From NCBI GenBank assembly GCA_011033025.1, contig WFMF01000081.1:496001-560000 (forward strand): a DNA stretch of 64,000 bases, written 5' to 3'. Below are positions 39,247 to 52,290 of this stretch, piece by piece. The first letter of the stretch is position 1, and each line of letters opens with the position of its first letter. This DNA comes from Beroe forskalii. Taxonomy: Eukaryota; Ctenophora; Nuda; Beroida; Beroidae. Below the pieces are notes generated by a model, which saw only the letters and a program-made list of their open reading frames with translations, was not told where the DNA came from and did no database searches. Position numbers and translations under genes: made by a program.

Positions 39247-41049
39247 AACAACACTGTATAATGAATGCATGGTGTTAGGCGTGCAAAAAAAAACACTCGA
39301 TCGAGTTTGGTGCAGTTTTAATCAACTAACTATCTGCTTTGGCTTAGGTAAGTAAGAACTGCACACCAACATTTGACATTTTGGCGTATAACTTTCGACC
39401 TATGAGAACGCATACTCGTTTTTCACCCAACTGCCTTTCTTCCACCTATTGCGGCTTTCATATGGTGCTTCTAGTTCAGTTTTGATGGCTACGGTAGTCT
39501 TGATGAGCTTTTCAGCATGTTTGCCACACTCCTCTGGCTTTCTTTCAGAGCATGTTCCAGGATGTAAAAAACCGAATCCATCTCTGTAACCCCCTACAGA
39601 TATTCATTGTAAGACCTCTAGCTCTGAGAACCCATTCGACACGGCACATGTAACGTAGGGCTCTTGTGTGTGAGCACATATGGCGTGCATTTCCGAGTGT
39701 ATAAATAAGTACATTTAGTATATACATTTGTAGCATTAATCATTTAATTTTGCACAGGCAAATAGATAATTATTCTAACCTACCTTCTTTACTCAGAGTT
39801 TTCATCATCTTATCATTTGAGTGTTTTATTTTGAGTAGTTTTTCTTGATTGTTTGTGTTTCCAATTCACGTCCCCCTGGACGTCCTTTTCCGGTGGTTAT
39901 TGATTTCTCGATGAAAGTTATTAATCCTCAGCCCTAAACAAGTGAATTCTTCTAACTTTTTAAACTACCCAGTACTCATGTTAATCGAATCTCTTTGCGT
40001 TTCTTCACGCCGTAAAAAGTTGAGGCTGAAGGTAGTAGCTGAGCCACTTGTTTTCAGCTTCATCTTTTACTCTGGCTGTCAGTTAAAACCTGAAAGTTAA
40101 TATGAAGTATTCTTATTCGTAGAGATTTAGAAATAATTATTAACGACATTTGATTTAAAAATTAAAATGACGAATTTTACATTTAAGTATAGCTAGCTAT
40201 GATGGCTATGTGCAAATCCTGTAAATATTTCTTGATTATTCAAAAACCTTTATTTCCTTGCCACTCTTAATATGTCTAAGACTGACCATAACTGTCTTGG
40301 CTCGATATTATGCACCATCTCCACTTCTACCCTTCTGAATAGTAATTGACTGTTATTTGTGACATCCTGTAGAGTTGCTTGTCCTGTTAATATTAAACTG
40401 ACACGTTCGCCCCGACTATAGCATGTAATGAGGAGCTTGTGCCATCTTCTGTTACATCACACACTGTCCAATCAGTAGTTGCAATGAGATCCGTTAGGGA
40501 CAGGCGAGGGGAATATCTCAAGTTTTTAGAAGAATTCTAATGCTGAATGTTGCTGATGTCTTTCCTGTTTCGTGATTCAAATTATCATAGTTGATCAGAA
40601 AAGATGATGATTTGTGGCCTGTATACGCCATTATCTTTTGTGAGTTACCCTAGGTGTTGGTGATCTTCCGTCCTGACACATCGATGAAAAAATCCCGAAA
40701 TCTTTACCATTTCATAGTAAACGCAGTGTACTTACTCATTTATTGATACCTACTCCATTTATTGATACCTACTCCATTTATCTTACCATTCGTTAGGTTT
40801 TATCCACCACTGGGTAGAGTTTTAAATGATTATTGAAATAATGAATATTCAAAATATAAACATTTAATTGACAATTTTCTTGGAAAGTCATGATGTTGAA
40901 TAGTCTTCCTCAACTTGGCTCTGGTTATGCTGCAGCTAGTGAATTTAAGAAAATGGTATAGGCATTACGATATTCCATGCATCGTTTTATTCAGTGAGCA
41001 TTTATTTGACCATTTCCAGCAGTTCTTGAAGTCCCATCTGTTTCCTCAT
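39247..41049. other. no gene recognised
   Basis: AT-rich sequence. A 22-bp unit TTTATTGATACCTACTCCAT repeats two to three times at 40738-40790. No frame shows recognisable motifs. Confidence 0.4.
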
Positions 41050-41165
41050 GCTCTGTCCTTCTGAAACTCTCCATTGTCCCTCTGAAACTCTCCATTGTCC
41101 CTCTGAAACTCTCCATTGTCCCTCTGAAACTCCCCATTGTCCCTCTGAAACTCTCCATTGGAAGT
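41050..41165. repeat. 21-bp tandem repeat
   Basis: Five copies of CTCTGAAACTCTCCATTGTC plus C. On the minus strand this is in frame and reads ESFRGTM repeats within a frame of 73 codons (41212-40991). The frame has no other support and is probably a by-product. Confidence 0.9.
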
Positions 41166-41381
41166 TGTCTTGTGTTTGATACTGGGACATTCACAGGACA
41201 TTTCTCAAGCACGTAAAAACTACATATTTATCTACTTTTTGCTGATAAGTCAATACAGCTGTGACCTCAAGACACGTGAGAGGAGATAAGGAGAAGCTGA
41301 GGAATCCCTCGCTTGTTTACGTGTTGCTGTCCGACGTCCGTGTTGATTGTCATCACTTATGGCTCTTTATTAAGCAGCTAA

Positions 41382-43200
41382 ACTTACACTGTCTGAGGTG
41401 CTACGGTGGACTTATGTCTTCTAGTAGGTGAGGCCCAGTCTGATCTGGGGCATCAAGCCCGGGTCTTGCTGTCTGTTAGGGGGGTTGAGAGATGACGTTG
41501 CAGCAGTTGCGCGTCACCACACGATCAAGCACTTATTGTGAGCATTGCAATATGTTATTAAGCGAGCTAGATAAGTCACACACAATAAAACGGTAATAGC
41601 AAGAAATGAAAAATGTTAATAGCTAGAATGAAAAATGGTAATAGCAAGAATGATCGTGTGTGTCTTGTTTCCTTTTTTACTTCTTCTCTAGACTGCCTGG
41701 TGTCAATATGTCATGGTGGTATTTTTTTTCAGGAATCGCCTATTATTGAATTAGTTACTTTGATCTTGCAGTAATTTGCAGTCTTCGACATCTTTAATGT
41801 CAATTATGGTCTTCTGTTATACAGTGCTCTGAACACTATAATTAAGCTCTTAATAGTTTGAAATTGGCACAAATAGTTAAATCATACTCAAATGAAACTA
41901 CTTTATTGTATGAGAGGTTTGTGCCGTTCAACCATTCCGGTTCTTCAGGTACTATCTCGTTCTGACGTTATAATCTTGTCTCAAATTTAATTCCACTCTC
42001 TATGCGCTCTTGTCTGGGACCTTGGCCTGGATGTGAGGTGCCGTCCTGCAGTACCAGAGGATCTCTCTCTTGTGATATCCGTCGTCTCAATTATTCCTCC
42101 ACTATCTCTAGTCTCGTGTCTGTTAGGAAAGAGATTTGAACTATTCTATTTACCATTAGACATGATAATATTATGACGGGGTCTCGTGAAAAGAAATATT
42201 AAGATGGAGCTAATAGATGACCCCAAATTTTCTTATAAGCAAAGAGGCCTTCTCTCTCCAACATTTGTCTGATCCAGGGCTTCCACCCTTGGGGCTACCT
42301 CTGATGTCTTCCACAAGTGATTTGTTCCTGCAGTGGCTCTTGCTACTTCATTGGTCGCGTTCTTTAACGCACAAATAGTCGGAAAAAATTTAAAAACTTA
42401 CATTGTCTGAGGTGCTACGGCGGACTTATGTCTTCTAGTAGGTGAGGCCCAGTCTTTTCTGTGGCCATCGAGCCCGGGTCTTGCAGCCTGTTAGGTGTTG
42501 CAGCAGCTGTGCGTCACCACACCATCAAGCATATATTGTGAGCATTGTGATAGGGGAGCTAGATAAGTCACACGCAATAAAAATGGTAATAGCAAGTATT
42601 AAAAACGGTGAATGCAAGAATGATCTTGTGTGTCTTGGAATTTATACACTGTTTTACTTTTTCTCAGGACTGCCTGGTGTTTAATTTTTCGACTATATTT
42701 TTCACAAATAGCCTGTTATTGAATTATTTACTTTGATCTTGCAGTAATTTGCAGTCGTCTTCGTCTTCCATATCGATATTTGTCTTGAGGTGTGCAGTGT
42801 TCTGCTGACGAAATACTCTTTAAAATTCCCAAACTTCCTTTACTGAAAATTGAAAAATCAATCCGAATATTATTTGCTAATTGATTCACTGTTCACATTC
42901 TGAACACTCATTATAATTATAATTAATAATCATAATTATAACTTATAATTTATAATTATTACAAATGGGATCTTTGGTTAAATCATATTGATATGAAACT
43001 ACTCTCTGGTATATTGTGAGAGTCACCGTTCCACGCTCATTAAACAGTTCCAGGTACTGTCTAGGGTGCCAAGCTGGTTGATAAGACCAATGTCCTCTCC
43101 GGTATGGTGTGGCTCTCCCCTGAATCTTCCTACATTTCCTTCCTCCTGATCTCTGAACTGGCGTTCTTCTCCACTCTTCTCTACATGTGTAGATGTATCA
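41382..43200. repeat. tandem duplication of about 1 kb, diverged
   Basis: 41382-42120 and 42396-43200 share long matches: CTGTCTGAGGTGCTACGG, GACTTATGTCTTCTAGTAGG, GAGCTAGATAAGTCACAC, TTGATCTTGCAGTAATTTGC and GTTAAATCATA. Identity is about 75-85 percent, with indels. Reverse-strand readings of both show related but broken peptide fragments (LTG, LEDIS), suggesting a duplicated minus-strand gene that decayed. Confidence 0.8.
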
Positions 43201-43280
43201 CTTCTTCCATCTCTGAGGGTTATCCGACCTGTTAGGTAGCGCTGAGCGTGATGATTGCAGATAAACAGCGCTACAGGCAA
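43023..43280 (-). pseudogene. 85-codon ORF of a locally duplicated, decayed family
   Basis: An open frame from ATG 43280, with RYLTGRITLRDGRSDTS and EPHHTGEDIGLINQLGT. Related but broken stretches occur at about 41410-41500, 42430-42520 and 44790-44890 (plus-strand landmark GACCTGTTAGGTAG). No domain is recognised. The recurrence of parallel fragments in the same strand is the main evidence that it descends from a gene. Confidence 0.35.
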
Positions 43281-43764
43281 GAGATAGGCAATAGATTCTA
43301 GTATTGCATAAGAGTGTGCTAGTGTGTCATAAATTTCTTAGCGCTTGGTGTGGTTGAATACAGTACTGCATAATAAGAAGCTTATCTTTCAAACATTTCT
43401 TGACAGTTTTCTTGATTTTGATCTCATTGTTTCCGTTACTCCGTTCTCTCAAATGTTCCTTCACTCTATCTGCTCTCTTGTCTGTAAAGGAAGGGATCAG
43501 AACGAAGGTGTACACGTATATTTGGAGTCCACTACCAAACTAGTGGGATGTGTCTCCATTGGTTCCGACTCAGGGATGCCCTTCGTCCACGGGAGCAGTT
43601 CTCTGCACTGTTCTCTGCACTGTTCTCTGCACTGTTTTTTCCATTGGTTCCGACTAAGTAAAATACGTTCCACGGGGAGCAGTATCAAAAGTAGCAAATA
43701 ATATAACTCGTCTGTTAGAAAAAGTATTAAAAAGCTGATGAAATCTTAATAAGGAAATTAAATA

Positions 43765-44540
43765 GAGTTTAAACGTTTTAATAAGCCAGAGGTAGGATAT
43801 TGTGTCAATAAATATCCCCTTTATACCCGGCATTGTTAGCTGTCTGTTGAAAATTTATGTGATCTCTCCTCACAGCTTCTTCAATTCTTATTTGTTTCCG
43901 TTTTACCCCCTCCTTACATGTTTACATGTCTCCACTCTCCTCTTCATTGCATCACCCCGCTCACCTCTGTATTATATTAGCTCAGATATTGAGCCATATC
44001 AATCCTCGATATTATCATGTAAATTGTAGAATCCAACTTGATTAACTTGTGTTGACTTATCTTCAATTAGTTACATAGTCCAAACTTAGTTTTGCTACTA
44101 AACTACTAGGTCTGGCTATATGGTTGGTTCTACGTTTTAGTGTATTAGTGTTGTAAAGTTGAAATCCTTTACTCTTTCCGCTGTTTGGGCGGCTGACATT
44201 TCTCATGGTTTGTGTCATTGTAAATGGCAATTTGTCCATGACTTCCTTCGATCTGGATCTTGCTTAGGCATGTAAATCCATTGAATTTGATTGCTGTTCA
44301 CCGACATAGTTTCTTTACGGCCAAAGCAATAACAGTAAATTAGTAAAATACTCGCTCCGCTCCTAAAATGTGCCCGTAAAAAGTATAGGTAGTGTAGGTG
44401 AGTACATAAGCACACTTTAAAGCTAATATAATGAAAATATCATTAGGAAATGAAAATTACATAGAATATACAGTAAACGTTTTGAAGTTTTAATAAGCCA
44501 CAGGTGGGATATTGTGTCAATAAATATCCCCTTGATACCA
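43765..44540. repeat. diverged direct duplication
   Basis: 43772-43828 and 44476-44540 share GTTTTAATAAGCCA, GATATTGTGTCAATAAATAT and CCCCTT with few differences, about 705 bp apart. Sequence between them is AT-rich with no clear gene. Confidence 0.75.
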
Positions 44541-47158
44541 CTTTAAAGCTAATAAGCTAATATAATGAAAATTTTTGTCGACTCTCCGGGGATATCTCAA
44601 TAAATAAACCATTATTACTTTTCCCTCTTACATGCTTCAATCTCATTTTATCTTTGGGTAACCTCTGTGGGTCGTTGAAGGTTAAGTGTTTGTACAGGAT
44701 GATTGACTCTTGTTCCTAGATATTATTCCCCGACCACCTCCTGTTCTCCACATTTCCACTCTTCGTCTATTGATGTATAATCACTTTTTCCTCCCTGTGG
44801 GTTTCCGACCTGTTAGGTAGCCCTGCGGGTGATGATAGGAGATAAGCAGTGCTTTCATTTATGCTAGAGATGGGAGATTCTATAATTGCGTGCCTGAAGT
44901 ACATTCTGCGTACGTGGTATTAAATTCTAAGCGCTCAGGTTGTGTGGATTGGAGAAATAAAATTCCCTCAGTCCGTGAAACTGGACAGAGAGACCCTACT
45001 CTTTCGACCTGTTCAAAGTTAATGAAATCTTAAGACAATTATTTTAATAATATAAGATCCACCGGGATATTATCTTATTATTTGGTCAAATGCATATATC
45101 TAGACTGCTTCCAAGGTCCTGGACAGTCTGGCAGTTACGAATAGTAGGCAATGGACCTTTCATTTAAAACAAATTAAATCATTTTTGTAGAGGGTATGGA
45201 GACGACGGATGGGAATAAGTCCCCTAACTCCTCAGAATAATCCATATATGAATTCCTGAAATTCGTATTATTTATGTTAGTATGCGAATTTTACGGGTGT
45301 TTCAGGAAGGACACGTATCAGTATTTGATTTTAAAGTATAATATTTAAAAGTCTTGTTGACTTTGTCTATCTCAAGCGTACATTTTATTTATGAAGTACA
45401 AATTTTTGATGACCCTTGTTTTTCAATGTATTATTTCACATTATTTTGGTCTTCTGTTGCTTCTCTATCCACTGATTCCATTTCAAATTTGTTAGTCGTC
45501 CACGATCTTCAGAAACTCAATAACAAGCGTGGGTTCATTGCATCGGCAATGGCACTTGTTTAAGATAAGGAAAATGGTATTAAACCATCACACTCCACAA
45601 AAGCAATATTCAGAGTAACAACAGTCAATAGTCATGCGCCCTTCTACTCACTGCTCAGGTTCCCATCTTACTTCATTGTGAAGCATTCTTGAATAAACTG
45701 AGACTGTAAATAATTATTGCAAAAAATCAGCTTTAGACATGCTCTATTCGACTTCTATTGAAAGTAAACTATTTGTTTGTTTAGTGATATTCCTTCCTCT
45801 ACTTGACTGTTAACAGCTAAACATCTAGGAAAAGGTTGCTGACGGCGATGATATCTGAGAATTCTTACACTCATTAATCACGGAGTGAAATTCTTTATTG
45901 GGAAGGTGAAATCATATTATGATTTATGGTCTTTAATCTATATAATTGGGTGTAGAATGTAGCCTCGTTTTCTCAGTCTACCCCGTATGATCGTGCATAT
46001 TCATTCCTTTCGAGACTCACAGTGCAAAGGACGCTAAAAAGGAGTCCTTTTCCTCTGCTATCCTTCAAAAGTTCAAAGTTTCATTGAATTTCTGAAACAA
46101 GGAAAGATTTCCAATTTCCATAAGACATCTGCACTTATAGACAGAAAACTCTGTTAGTATACGTAATTTTTGCTAGTGTAGAAGACTCACAATAAGAAAA
46201 TTGTGAATTTAAAATCTGTCAAAACTTCATGGTTGGATTCTATGTTCTATGCGTCTATACTGGGTTGCTGGTTAATTTAAATCCAAGCAATGATATTGAT
46301 TCCAATTTTAAGATTTGCCTGGATCGTACCAGGATGCTCAAATGATATTATCAGATTTAATTCATCCATTTAAAAATCAATTAAGAAGTAAAAGGCTTTG
46401 TGTCCACAACACCGTCGTGGATGTTCGAGCTATAGTATCTTTGTAAACTTTGTTTATTTCATTTTTCTAGAAAAATTGTTTCCTTGATTTTGTTTTAAGA
46501 ATGTTTTCATTATTATTTTCATATTTGCGGCTTTTAGTTTTCACTTGAAGTTTGGCCTTTTTGTTCGACCATGCTATCAAGTTCGTGATCTGAACGTTAT
46601 TTTGTAGGGCTCAGTTTTAACTTGCTGTCAGAGCATGAATTAAGTATTGTCATACCTGGCTAACCTGACCAATGAATGGAGGAAGCAAATAGTTTGTACG
46701 ATAAGACATATGATAAAATGAGAAATATTATGCTGGGAAAAAAGAAAATAGACAAAAGAAAATAAAAGAATATATATGTAAAAAGAAAAGAAGAGAAGAA
46801 GTGGCATTCAGCCCTTGAAAAGCAGTGTTCAACTATTCAAGAAACGATAAAGTAATCAAGTATATGCACTTATTCGAGGTGATGCTTATTACTCTGAATA
46901 GTACGGCATCTCCCTGACTTTCTCTGATACTCTGATAGCGTGGCATTTCCCTGAATTTCATATTCTTTTCACTGCTTTATCTTATTATCTTATTATATGG
47001 TAGTCGGAGTATTTCACAAGAACATTTGATATTACGTGTACAATTATGTGAGTATTACATGTATAAATCTTATGATTTTTTTCAAATTATAAATATGCTT
47101 ATACTATATATGCTTATACTATATAGGGGAATAGAACTCAGGACATGTAATTTTGATC
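44541..47158. other. no gene recognised
   Basis: AT-rich region without a recognisable coding block. 44790-44890 resembles 43203-43290 and is part of the duplicated family. 46730-46800 is purine-rich. No RNA gene seen. Confidence 0.4.
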
Positions 47159-47428
47159 TTAAAACTTCAAACCCGTGGTGACATTCTGTTTTGTACCACG
47201 ACAATGGATCGTCCAACCTTCTTTTCCGTACATCCTCTGTAATGCCTGTCTTGTATTGATTACGCTGCTACCATTAGCGTAGAACATCTTCACCATAATC
47301 CAGTTACATTTCTTCAGATTTGCAATTTCCTCGCCGAGTTCCAGGTGGTCAGAAAATATTATCATAATATTTACAATAGCTCCTCTGTAATTGTCAAATA
47401 AAGTAGTGTTGTAAGAGTGTGTTGTCAA
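47159..47428 (-). pseudogene. transposase-type HTH domain fragment (DUF4817-like)
   Basis: A frame of 89 codons contains WIMVKMFYANGSSVINTRQA and LQRMYGKEGW, resembling the helix-turn-helix at the start of mariner-like and related transposases (MVxxFYxNGxSVxxTQRxFRxxYG). The domain is cut off after about 45 residues and no catalytic DDD/DDE part is nearby. Assignment rests on remembered pattern only. Confidence 0.4.
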
Positions 47429-47519
47429 CTTTTTTTGAAAAACAGTTCAAATATAATAAAACTATCGTTTTAAAAACATTAACTCGAATGATGAATTAAA
47501 TCAACAAAGAAAAGGCCAT

Positions 47520-48610
47520 CTTGAATTTTCTTAAAGAGTTAAAGCTTCCTTCCCCTTCCAAAACTTTGGCTGGGCATGTGGGGGAGGGGTTCTGTGACAG
47601 GTGCTGTCACATGGGGAGGTGATGCTTCCACTGATGGTGATGTGGGGGAAGTCCTGCTCCATATGATTCCCACTAGATATGCAGCCTCAGTGCATAGTGT
47701 GCGTTTGCACGTCCATGGAATGGCCCATGTATGATTGATATCTTTCAGTCTTTCACAGAGACTACAGCAGTAATTCTGTTCTTCTTTGGTGTCCTGTAGC
47801 CCCTTCTGGAGCTTTCTTGAGTTCTGTCTGTCCCTTCTTGCTTCTTTCTCTAGATGAAGACCCTGTCCCGGGCTTCCACCAACTTCTTTACCAGTTCCGA
47901 GTATCCTTTCAAAAGCGTTGGGAGGTCTGATGGAATATCGATTGTTGTTTAACTACCTAATAAGGGGTGTGGTTAGATAGTTGTCATGGTTAAACTCGGG
48001 AAACCTCTTTTTTCATATGTGTGACCTTGCCTGTTCACCTTTACTTGTTCTTTTAGATTTCCAATTCAAATTGGTCTTTTTCCTGATGTTTTCCTCCACA
48101 ACAACAGCAGTCTTTGAACCACAAGATAAAATAACATGGGACAATAATTCCGGGGATCTCAAATTTTGATGGATCGTTTAAAAAAATATGACCTTTTTTT
48201 CAAATTCCTCTGTAAATTTCGTTCTCAAATTAAATTAGCGTAGGATAATAAATTACATCAACAATAAAAGACATCTTCTTAAAGCTTCCTTCCCCGTCTA
48301 AAACTTTGGCAGGGAGTAACTTTTGGGAATAAATCCGAACTGGGGAAAGGCCAATATCACTGAGATGATCGATGTAGTAAAATTTCAGTGGGGCAAGATC
48401 CCTTTATCAAGTCGAGTGTAGCCCAAGGTTTTATTTGGAATAACTGCATTTTAGATATTTTGAAATTCTGTTCTTCTTTGATATACTCATTGTAATTTGT
48501 CTAGGTATCGTCTGTCCCTTCTTGCTTCTTTGCTTCCCCTAGATGAAGACCCTGTCCCGCAAACCACCAATTCTTTACCAATTTGGGGTATCCTTTCTAA
48601 AAGCGTTTTG
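47520..48610. repeat. diverged direct duplication
   Basis: 47535-47930 and 48280-48610 share AAAGCTTCCTTCCCC, AAAACTTTGGC, GTCCCTTCTTGCTTCTTT, TAGATGAAGACCCTGTCCCG and GTATCCTTTC, roughly 730 bp apart. The shared order shows a tandem duplication with an insertion in the left copy. Confidence 0.75.
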
Positions 48611-49340
48611 GGGATCGAAATTTAGGGGGAACGAAAATATGGGGATCTTTTCGAAAAATCCCCAAATTTCGTACCTTTTAAATATGTCTCGTAAGGTATA
48701 GAGTTTAGACGTCTGAACAGACCTCAGAAAGTTTTTCGACCAAGAAGTCCTGAATAGCATTATGTTCTCATTTTGTTGTAAATATTTATGTAATAAAATT
48801 AATATTACCAATTTTATTACAAAAAATATTAACAAAATGTTTTTGCTAACTTTCCCATTCCTCCCGTCACAGAAAAATTAGAGGCACAAATGAACGGTGT
48901 TGCAAGTTTACTATGCGTTCATTGTATGCTCTTATTTCGTCCTGTCCTGTACCTTAGCAGTAGGCATATTGGTATACGATTGTGAATTAGGGTTTGTCAT
49001 TCTAATATCAAAATAAGTGTTCTCAACTCAATAAAATTATTCTTTTAATCAAATAAAAAATTGGGGTCATTTCCTCCTTCATGAAATAACCACCAAAAAT
49101 ATAATTTCGACACCCTCTAGAGTATGCGTGAGATAGTTTCTGCGCAAAGAAGGTGTAAAATCATGTCAGTAACATGTCAGTAACATGTCAGACGTCAGTA
49201 ACATGCTATTTTATGATGGAACGAACAGGTGAACCCAAAATGAGCAAGAGGGAAATCCAGATATTATTTTAGCTAGAATAATAAACAAGAATACATGTAT
49301 ATTATTATCTATTAACTATTCAAAAGTTAAAAGGACAAGC

Positions 49341-49915
49341 GTCAAGTATGTCTCCGTTTTCGTAGATCTGCTTCCGTCTTTCTGCACTGTTCCTTTATGT
49401 GGTAATCACGATTACAATAAGAGCACCACATGGGTGCATAAGCCTTCAGACATTCAGTAATCCGCTCAACCTTCTCCTATAGTTGACAGCTTCCACTTAA
49501 GCTTTTGAGTTTCATATTGAATACGTTTATATAATAAATTATCTTCCTTGCACTTGTAGGGGCTTTCAACTAGTGGAATGGTTCCGCATCTCCTAGTATA
49601 ACCTCAGTTGAGAGCTTGAATATCTTTAAAAAATTTCAATTTTGGAATGGTCTATGTGAACGCTTTACGCTATGATCTTTTCGTTTTCAAGAAGAAGCCA
49701 TGAGACACCATTATGGGTTATATAATGTATAGATAAGATTGGGTATGATTGTGATGTGGATAACAGATTATTGAAATCAGTACCCGTTTTTACCTTCCAC
49801 TCTCCAGAAGTTGATCAACAGCTGTATTTTGGCATCCAAGTCAGGTTCACGTGTAACTGCTCTCTTCTGCGCTGTCTTGGACTGCAAGCCTTTTCTTCAG
49901 TATATGAAGTGCCTT
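49341..49915 (-). pseudogene. broken zinc-knuckle gene copy
   Basis: Unit A homolog of 51065-51367. The knuckle CSYCNRDYHIKEQC is readable, but a 5-base gain just upstream (AGGAGAAGGTTGAGCG against AGGGTTGAGCG) shifts the frame, and about 330 bp of foreign sequence separates it from its 5' part at 49830-49915. It cannot make the same protein as unit B. Confidence 0.7.
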
Positions 49916-50334
49916 AAATTTCTTCCGGCTAAGTTTACGTAGCTTTATGAAATCTATTTATTCTGCGGCTAGTTGATAATAATTAATAAAGCTACAAATC
50001 ATAGTTTAAATTTGAAGATTGTGCCCTGAAGTCATAACCTTCTTTGTTTATACTTTTATAGTGTAGCTACAGTTTCAGATTGAATACGTTCATAGAATAT
50101 AGAATAAATTATCTTCCTTGTACTTCTAGTGTGATGAACTTTCCCTAAATATCCATCCACTAGTATAGAACTTGCTCCGTCTGTTTGCAAACTTTGTCCT
50201 TTGTCTTTTTGTCAGCAGTACGCCTTTCCCTGAAGTGAAAAATGTATCACGATAGATGTATCTATGTATCAAGTCAGATGACCAGCTCTGCAGCCAATCC
50301 GCTGCATGGGTCATCAGCTGTGTTCTTCCATCTA

Positions 50335-50618
50335 CTATCTGAGTGAATGGACTTGAAATCTGCCACAACTCTCCCATGTAGTTCCGTTGGCACCTAGGCA
50401 CCATGGCTGTCGGCGGACAGTCTTCCTCCTCTCTGCCCTCCGAATCGTACCGGTTGAGCTTTTCTGAGCTCGCCCTCGGAGCTCTTCAATCGCCCGGCCT
50501 CTTTTCTTTAACTTTCTCAAGGCCTCCCTTAAGTCGTTCAAAGCTCTAGTGGCCAAAGCAGAGACGTTTAAGAGTTATTCCACTTCATCTATGGGGGTTG
50601 TTACCACAGTTCCAGACA
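50335..50618 (-). pseudogene. basic coiled-coil fragment
   Basis: From an ATG at 50618 the minus strand reads MSGTVVTTPIDEVE and meets a stop; a second frame then runs to 50335 with LNDLREALRKLKKRGRAIEE and basic stretches, likely a helical, positively charged segment. The two may have been one product before a small indel or stop. No family recognised. It lies just upstream of unit A's broken zinc-knuckle gene on the same strand. Confidence 0.35.
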
Positions 50619-51064
50619 TTGCTGTAGGTATAACCTACAACATTCTTTCTCCCTCTCATGTTGCTCGTACACCTTGACAAGGTCAGTGTCCTTGTAGGTG
50701 GTGCAGTTGGGGTCGAAAACCCTCGCGTCTGCGAACATCGTTTCCGATGGTCTCCAAAATCCAACCGCTGACACATCCAGCCTTGTACCGTCAGCCTGCT
50801 GTTACCACGCACAACTTCAGTCTTCACCGGTAAGCGGCTGGAGCACCGGTTCCCGAATGACATTATGTCATCAATTAAAATTTAGGGCAATTTGGCCCTC
50901 CATAAAATAACCGTAAAATGGTTTCTGTGCTAAGTAGGTGTAAGATCATGTCAGTAACATGCTATTTTATGATGGAACGGACAGGTGACACCCAAAATGA
51001 GCAAGAGGGAAATCCAGGCATTCTTTGAGCTAAAATTATAAACTAGAATACTTGCTTAATATCA

Positions 51065-51367
51065 TTATCTAATAACTATTCGAAAGTTAAACGAAGCAGT
51101 ATTTCTCCGTTTTCGAAGTCTATCTGCCTCCTTTTTTCGGCATTGTTCTTCAATGTGATTATCACGATTACAATAAGAGCACCTCAGGGGTGCATAAGCC
51201 TTCAGACGTTGAGCAATCCGCTCAACCCTATAGTTAACAGCTTCCACTTCAGCTTTTGAAGTCTCCAGTTGAGTTTTCAGATCTACGCCAGGTTCACATG
51301 TGACTACTCTCTTCTGTCCTGTCTTGGACTGCACAGCCTTTTTCTTCAGTTTATGAAGTGCCTTCAT
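51065..51367 (-). CDS. small basic protein with CCHC zinc knuckle
   Basis: A 100-codon frame, intact unlike its unit A copy. The N-terminus is Lys-rich (MKALHKLKKKAVQSKTGQK), followed by a predicted helix (LETSKAEVEAVNYRVERIAQ) and a CCHC knuckle CSYCNRDNHIEEQC (C-x2-C-x4-H-x4-C), then a basic tail (RLRKRRN). CCHC knuckles bind single-stranded nucleic acid and are typical of retroelement Gag and some cellular RNA-binding proteins. No protease, polymerase or LTR was recognised nearby. It may be an exon of a larger gene or a domesticated Gag fragment. Confidence 0.5.
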   Translation of the reverse strand: MKALHKLKKKAVQSKTGQKRVVTCEPGVDLKTQLETSKAEVEAVNYRVERIAQRLKAYAPLRCSYCNRDNHIEEQCRKKEADRLRKRRNTASFNFRIVIR

Positions 51368-52290
51368 TTTCTTCCGGTGAATTCTATGTAGCTTGATAAA
51401 ATCTATTTATTCTGCGGCTAGTTTATAATAAAGCTACAAATCATAGTTTGAATTTGAAGTCTGTTACCTAAATTCATACCCTTCTTTTTTATAGTGTAGT
51501 TAAAGTTTCAGATTGAATACGTTTATAGAATAAATTATCTTCCTTGTACTTGTAGTATGATGAACTGCCCGTAAATATTTGACAGGTTTTGACATTACAA
51601 TATGTGATGTAATAAGATTGTATATAATAATTCTAATTAATAGGCAGGTTTTGGAGATTATGCCATCCTCCAAAACTTGCTCCGTCATTTGTCCAACCTT
51701 GTCCGTAGTCTTTTTGTCAGCAGTACGCCTTTCCCTGGAGTGAAATACGTATCAAGACAGATGGATTTGTCAGTCTGATATGTTAGATGACCAGCTTTGC
51801 AGCCAATCAGCTGCGTGGGTTATCAGCTGCGTTCTTCCATCTATCATCTACAAGAGTGAATGGTGGACGGTCCTTGGGGCACACACCATGAGAGTTTTGT
51901 CTTGATCAAAGAATCAGTTGTGCAGGTAGTTGCAAGAGACTGTCAACGGGGAATGTAAGTCAGGGCAGAAGTTCTGGCATTGCCACTGCTAACAACAGAT
52001 TCCGGAAAAAGGGGCTCTCAACTGGTGGAAATGGTTCCTCAGCTCCTAGTATAAACTCAGTTGAAAATTTGAATATCTTACGAAATCAACTTTAACTATG
52101 GAATGGTCTATGTGAACGCTTTACGCTATGATCTTTTCGTTTCCAAGAAGTAGAAGACATGTGACACCATTCTGTTGTTCACGGGTAATATGATGTATAG
52201 ATAAGATTGGATAAAATATTGATTTGAGTATTGATGTCAGATTATTAAAATCAGTGCCCGTTTCTCCCTTTTTCTTTCCATGAGTTGATC

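Larger units (their letters stand above)
49040..52290. repeat. tandem duplication carrying a zinc-knuckle gene
   Basis: Unit A (49040-50860) and unit B (50865-52290) share CTATTTTATGATGGAACG, AAATGAGCAAGAGGGAAATC, TCACGATTACAATAAGAGCA, TTTATTCTGCGGCTAGTT and TTTTTGTCAGCAGTACGCCT. Unit A has about 330 bp (49500-49830) inserted in the gene; that piece matches 52010-52260 at the end of unit B (GGTCTATGTGAACGCTTTAC), so a segment was copied into a new place. Confidence 0.85.
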
